From assembly GCA_041480845.1 (NCBI GenBank), contig JBGPAU010000004.1:1-51254 (forward strand): a stretch of 51,254 bases of DNA, written 5' to 3'. The stretch's first letter is position 1; every line of letters starts with the position of its first letter. The DNA comes from LCIL01 sp041480845 (lineage in GTDB: Bacteria; Patescibacteriota; Microgenomatia; UBA8517). The notes beneath the pieces were generated by a model. The model was given only the letters and a program-made list of their open reading frames with translations, was not told the DNA's origin and did no database searches. Both the position numbers and the translations under genes were made by a program. Positions 50,032-51,254 of the stretch are shown here, one piece after another.

Positions 50032-51254
50032 TTATCGGTTGGTATTTTGGGGATTTTGAGGAGGCGGTTGGCTAGGCCGGTTAGGGAAATGACGGTGTGG
50101 GGGGAAATGTCGATATGGAGGACGCCCCGGTTGGGTAGCACCCTGTGCACCCAACGGGACCCCGGGAGGGGTGGGGTAGGCTGGTGTCTGGCTGCCAAAA
50201 TTTCCCGTTGTTAATTCTTCCTTCGTGCTTATTTTTGTCCATCGCTCGCGAGAAGCTTGAATTACTTTTTCCCTGTTTTCGTTGTTGGAAATTGGGAGTG
50301 GAAGTGTAGTTGCCACGAAAGGACGAGTAACCTGACCATCGATGGTCATCTTGGTTGCAACCTGATATTTACCCAAGTTTATCAGGTCCTGAGCAGTGAA
50401 AACTTCTGCAAATTCTTTGAAGAGTATATCGGCGTCGCTTGCCCCTACAGCAAAGGTCGTAACTGTTCCGGCGTTACCGAGGATTGCCTGGATAACTTCC
50501 GGCGGAATTTGGGCCATGTATTGGTTGGCAAGCATGATGTCAAGCCTGTATTTTCTGGCCTCGGACATGATTTTAATGAAACTCCCTGTGGCAAAGTTCT
50601 GGAACTCGTCGACATACAAATAAAAGTCTTTCCTTTGCTCTTCCGGCATTGAAACCCTGTGCATGGCGGCAAGCTGGAACTTGGTGATAAGCATGGCGCC
50701 GAGTAGGGCCGCGTTATCTTCTCCAAGACGCCCCTGGGACATATTGGCAATAAGAATTTTGCCGTCGTTCATAACATTGTCAAGTTTGATTGAGCTTTTG
50801 GGATGACCTATGACGGTTCTTATAAGGGGCGAGGTTACAAACTGCCCGACTTTATTGAGGATGGGGGAGATGGCTTCCTGCTGGAGCCTGTCCGGCATTT
50901 TATCAAACTCGTCCCGCCAGAATTGCTTCATTGTTTCATCCTGAATAGTCTCCTCGATTCTTTGTCTGAAGAGTTTATTGGTTAAAAGGAGGGGAACGTC
51001 TTTTAAAGTTGAATTGGGAACTTGGGCCAGGGTGAAGAGAGAATTTCGCAAAATATATTCGAGTCTTGGTCCCCAGGAAAAACCAAAGATTTTATTAAAA
51101 ATGGAAACAATTCCGGAAACAACCAGCTCCGCTTCTTCTTTATTGGTTACCTCCAAGGGGTTAATGGAAATGGGGTAATTCGTATCGGCGGGGTTAAAAT
51201 AAATGACGTCGTTGATTCTTCTTTTGGGAATGTAGTTCAGAATGATTTCGGAAA
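50032..51254 (-). CDS. TraG/VirD4-like type IV secretion ATPase (C-terminal part)
   Basis: The frame is open to the window edge, so the N-terminus and Walker A lie outside; the 51156 position is an internal Leu codon, not a start. The visible 400 or so residues have a Walker B (DFYLYVDEFQNFA) and LANQYMAQIP, typical of VirD4/TraG-like DNA-transfer ATPases. A proline-rich tail of about 50 residues (PPGVPLGAQGATQPGRPPY...) ends it. It could couple DNA to a secretion or competence-type system. Confidence 0.85.
   Translation of the reverse strand, partial: SEIILNYIPKRRINDVIYFNPADTNYPISINPLEVTNKEEAELVVSGIVSIFNKIFGFSWGPRLEYILRNSLFTLAQVPNSTLKDVPLLLTNKLFRQRIEETIQDETMKQFWRDEFDKMPDRLQQEAISPILNKVGQFVTSPLIRTVIGHPKSSIKLDNVMNDGKILIANMSQGRLGEDNAALLGAMLITKFQLAAMHRVSMPEEQRKDFYLYVDEFQNFATGSFIKIMSEARKYRLDIMLANQYMAQIPPEVIQAILGNAGTVTTFAVGASDADILFKEFAEVFTAQDLINLGKYQVATKMTIDGQVTRPFVATTLPLPISNNENREKVIQASRERWTKISTKEELTTGNFGSQTPAYPTPPGVPLGAQGATQPGRPPYRHFPPHRHFPNRPSQPPPQNPQNTNR

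Overview
The window looks like a chromosomal segment from a small-genome uncultured bacterium of the Candidate Phyla Radiation (Patescibacteria), probably Microgenomates-like. This is inference. It rests on the compact gene order, many lineage-type hypothetical genes, a 16S rRNA gene with a non-coding insertion, an archaeal-type ATP-dependent DNA ligase, a type IV pilus locus, many apparently leaderless genes, and short repeats embedded inside coding sequences. No taxonomic search was possible.

Layout. 1-11 kb: DNA repair and housekeeping (5'-3' exonuclease end, glycosyltransferase, MutM, DedA, RecF, Fic, DNA ligase, peptidyl-tRNA hydrolase, alkyltransferase-like protein, glutamate dehydrogenase). 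11.7-15.9 kb: a copper-homeostasis cluster of two divergent operons with a CsoR promoter and G-tract operator between them. 15.9-18.5 kb: thioredoxin, thioredoxin reductase and a membrane-anchored DsbA-like protein. 18.6-26.4 kb: a type IV pilus operon (PilB, PilC, four pilin-like proteins including an 810-residue one, a bitopic protein, and a separately promoted major pilin). 26.4-34.3 kb: SGNH hydrolase, SpoU methyltransferase, unknown membrane proteins, an AT-rich pair (secreted PKD protein and TPR membrane protein), then tRNA-Glu, tRNA-Lys and tRNA-Gln with a tandem array of tRNA-Gln 5' pieces. 34.5-42.7 kb: a glycosyltransferase, anchored extracellular proteins, many small unknown genes, Pcm, a candidate small RNA, a ribbon-helix-helix regulator and a nuclease. 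42.7-45 kb: a stand-alone 16S rRNA transcription unit with its own promoter, leader attenuator, processing stem and terminator. 45-50 kb: three G+C-richer secreted-protein genes on the minus strand, each with its own promoter, boxA-containing leader and near-identical terminator. The end holds part of a TraG/VirD4-like ATPase.

The strongest unexplained signals are four. (1) The three secreted-protein cassettes carry boxA-like leaders, two of them with helices that keep pairing despite sequence change. (2) A mutually exclusive terminator/antiterminator sits between the 16S promoter and the 16S gene. (3) Two diverged copies of a structured non-coding element lie at 11.7 and 27.9 kb. (4) In at least fifteen genes a -10 hexamer lies 5-7 nt before the start codon, which predicts leaderless mRNAs, while other genes use strong Shine-Dalgarno sites.
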